Below, piece by piece: positions 5,755 to 6,020 of a stretch of 6,020 nt of DNA. The DNA comes from Bacteroidia bacterium (GTDB taxonomy: Bacteria; Bacteroidota; Bacteroidia; Bacteroidales; BM520). A program made the translations under genes and the position numbers. The notes under the pieces were generated by a model. It saw only the letters and a list, made by a program, of their open reading frames with translations. It searched no databases and was not told where the DNA came from. Every line of letters begins with the position of its first letter. The first letter of the stretch is position 1. The stretch lies in the NCBI GenBank assembly GCA_009930445.1, contig RZYD01000153.1, positions 1 to 6,020 of the forward strand, in the 5' to 3' direction.

Positions 5755-5821
5755 TTAAGTCGGGCGGGGCGCAAGGGTTAAGGGGTAAAGATTTAAGTTT
5801 TAAGTGGGGAAAGTGTTAAGT
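5755..5821 (+). repeat. TTAAGT-rich degenerate repeat
   Basis: TTAAGT occurs at 5755, 5793, 5800 and 5816, with GGGTTAAGGGG and GATTAAG as near variants, over about 65 nt. A fifth TTAAGT at 5990 lies beyond the G-rich array. Confidence 0.5.
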
Positions 5822-5844
5822 GATTAAGAAATGGGTAAGAATTC

Positions 5845-5977
5845 AGGGATTGGGGAATTGAGGGATTTGGGGAATTGGGGGATTTAGGAATTGGGGAATT
5901 GGGGGATTTAGGAATTGGGGAATTGGGGGATTTAGGGATTGGGGGATTTAGGGATTTAGGGATTTGGGGATTGGGTG
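5845..5977 (+). repeat. G-rich tandem array with a 24-bp unit
   Basis: The core is three 24-bp units at 5863-5886, 5887-5910 and 5911-5934. The last two are identical, and the first differs at one base. Each unit reads GGAATTGGGGAATT followed by GGGGGATTTA. Looser units of the same words flank the core (GGGATTGGGGAATTGAGGGA before; GGGATTGGGGGATTTA and GGGATTTA twice after). All G runs are on the + strand. Confidence 0.85.
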
Positions 5978-6020
5978 CGAAAATCAGACTTAAGTTGGGC
6001 GGGAATCGTATAGATAGCCA

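Larger units (their letters stand above)
5711..6020 (+). other. Gene-free, repeat-dominated tail of the window
   Basis: No plausible coding frame, RNA gene or terminator hairpin is seen. It is composed of a TTAAGT-rich part (5755-5821), a G-rich tandem array (5845-5977) and a closing segment that repeats the opening motif (5990-6004). Confidence 0.6.

Noticed and set aside
5863..5934. 24-bp tandem array as CRISPR or as a replication-origin iteron set
   Set aside because: The units abut without spacers, are low-complexity, and no replication initiator gene is nearby.

Overview
The window is a piece of a bacterial chromosome of intermediate GC content. All real genes lie on the + strand and have ordinary Shine-Dalgarno signals. 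It looks like the edge of a cell-surface polysaccharide or glycan locus that passes into a repeat-rich accessory stretch. The sequence does not fix the taxon. The membrane-bound sugar dehydratase, the LegC-type aminotransferase and the G-rich and CTCTGTG-like intergenic repeats would suit an environmental Gram-negative lineage such as the PVC group or a Desulfobacterota-like bacterium, but that is only an inference.

Layout. Positions 1-212 are intergenic, with a strong hairpin terminator at 141-173. Positions 213-2790 form a tight three-gene unit: a small unrecognised protein of 80 aa with an internal duplication; a protein with an AlbA_2 (Schlafen-like) domain and a HATPase_c_4 domain, whose start overlaps the end of the small gene; and, 9 nt later, a LegC-family PLP aminotransferase. 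A 117-nt gap holding a repeat copy leads to a 618-aa membrane-anchored nucleotide-sugar 4,6-dehydratase of the CapD/WbpM/PglF/FlaA1 family (2908-4764). Positions 4765-5222 hold no credible gene but contain several repeat families. Positions 5223-5710 are a BrnT-type toxin-antitoxin pair in which the toxin frame is broken. Positions 5711-6020 are low-complexity repeats, including a 24-bp G-rich tandem array.

How the genes fit together. The dehydratase should convert UDP-GlcNAc to the 4-keto-6-deoxy sugar, and the aminotransferase should place an amino group on C4. Together these are the first two steps towards bacillosamine- or legionaminate-type sugars. The acetyltransferase and glycosyltransferases needed to finish and use the sugar are not in the window. 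The AlbA_2 protein and its small partner share the aminotransferase's transcript. They may regulate the locus or be unrelated passengers.

The most unusual features are: a previously unnamed intergenic repeat present in at least three copies that brackets the dehydratase gene and supplies its last codons; the duplicated motif in the small protein; the toxin frameshift beside an intact antitoxin; and related G-rich repeats on both sides of the toxin-antitoxin pair.
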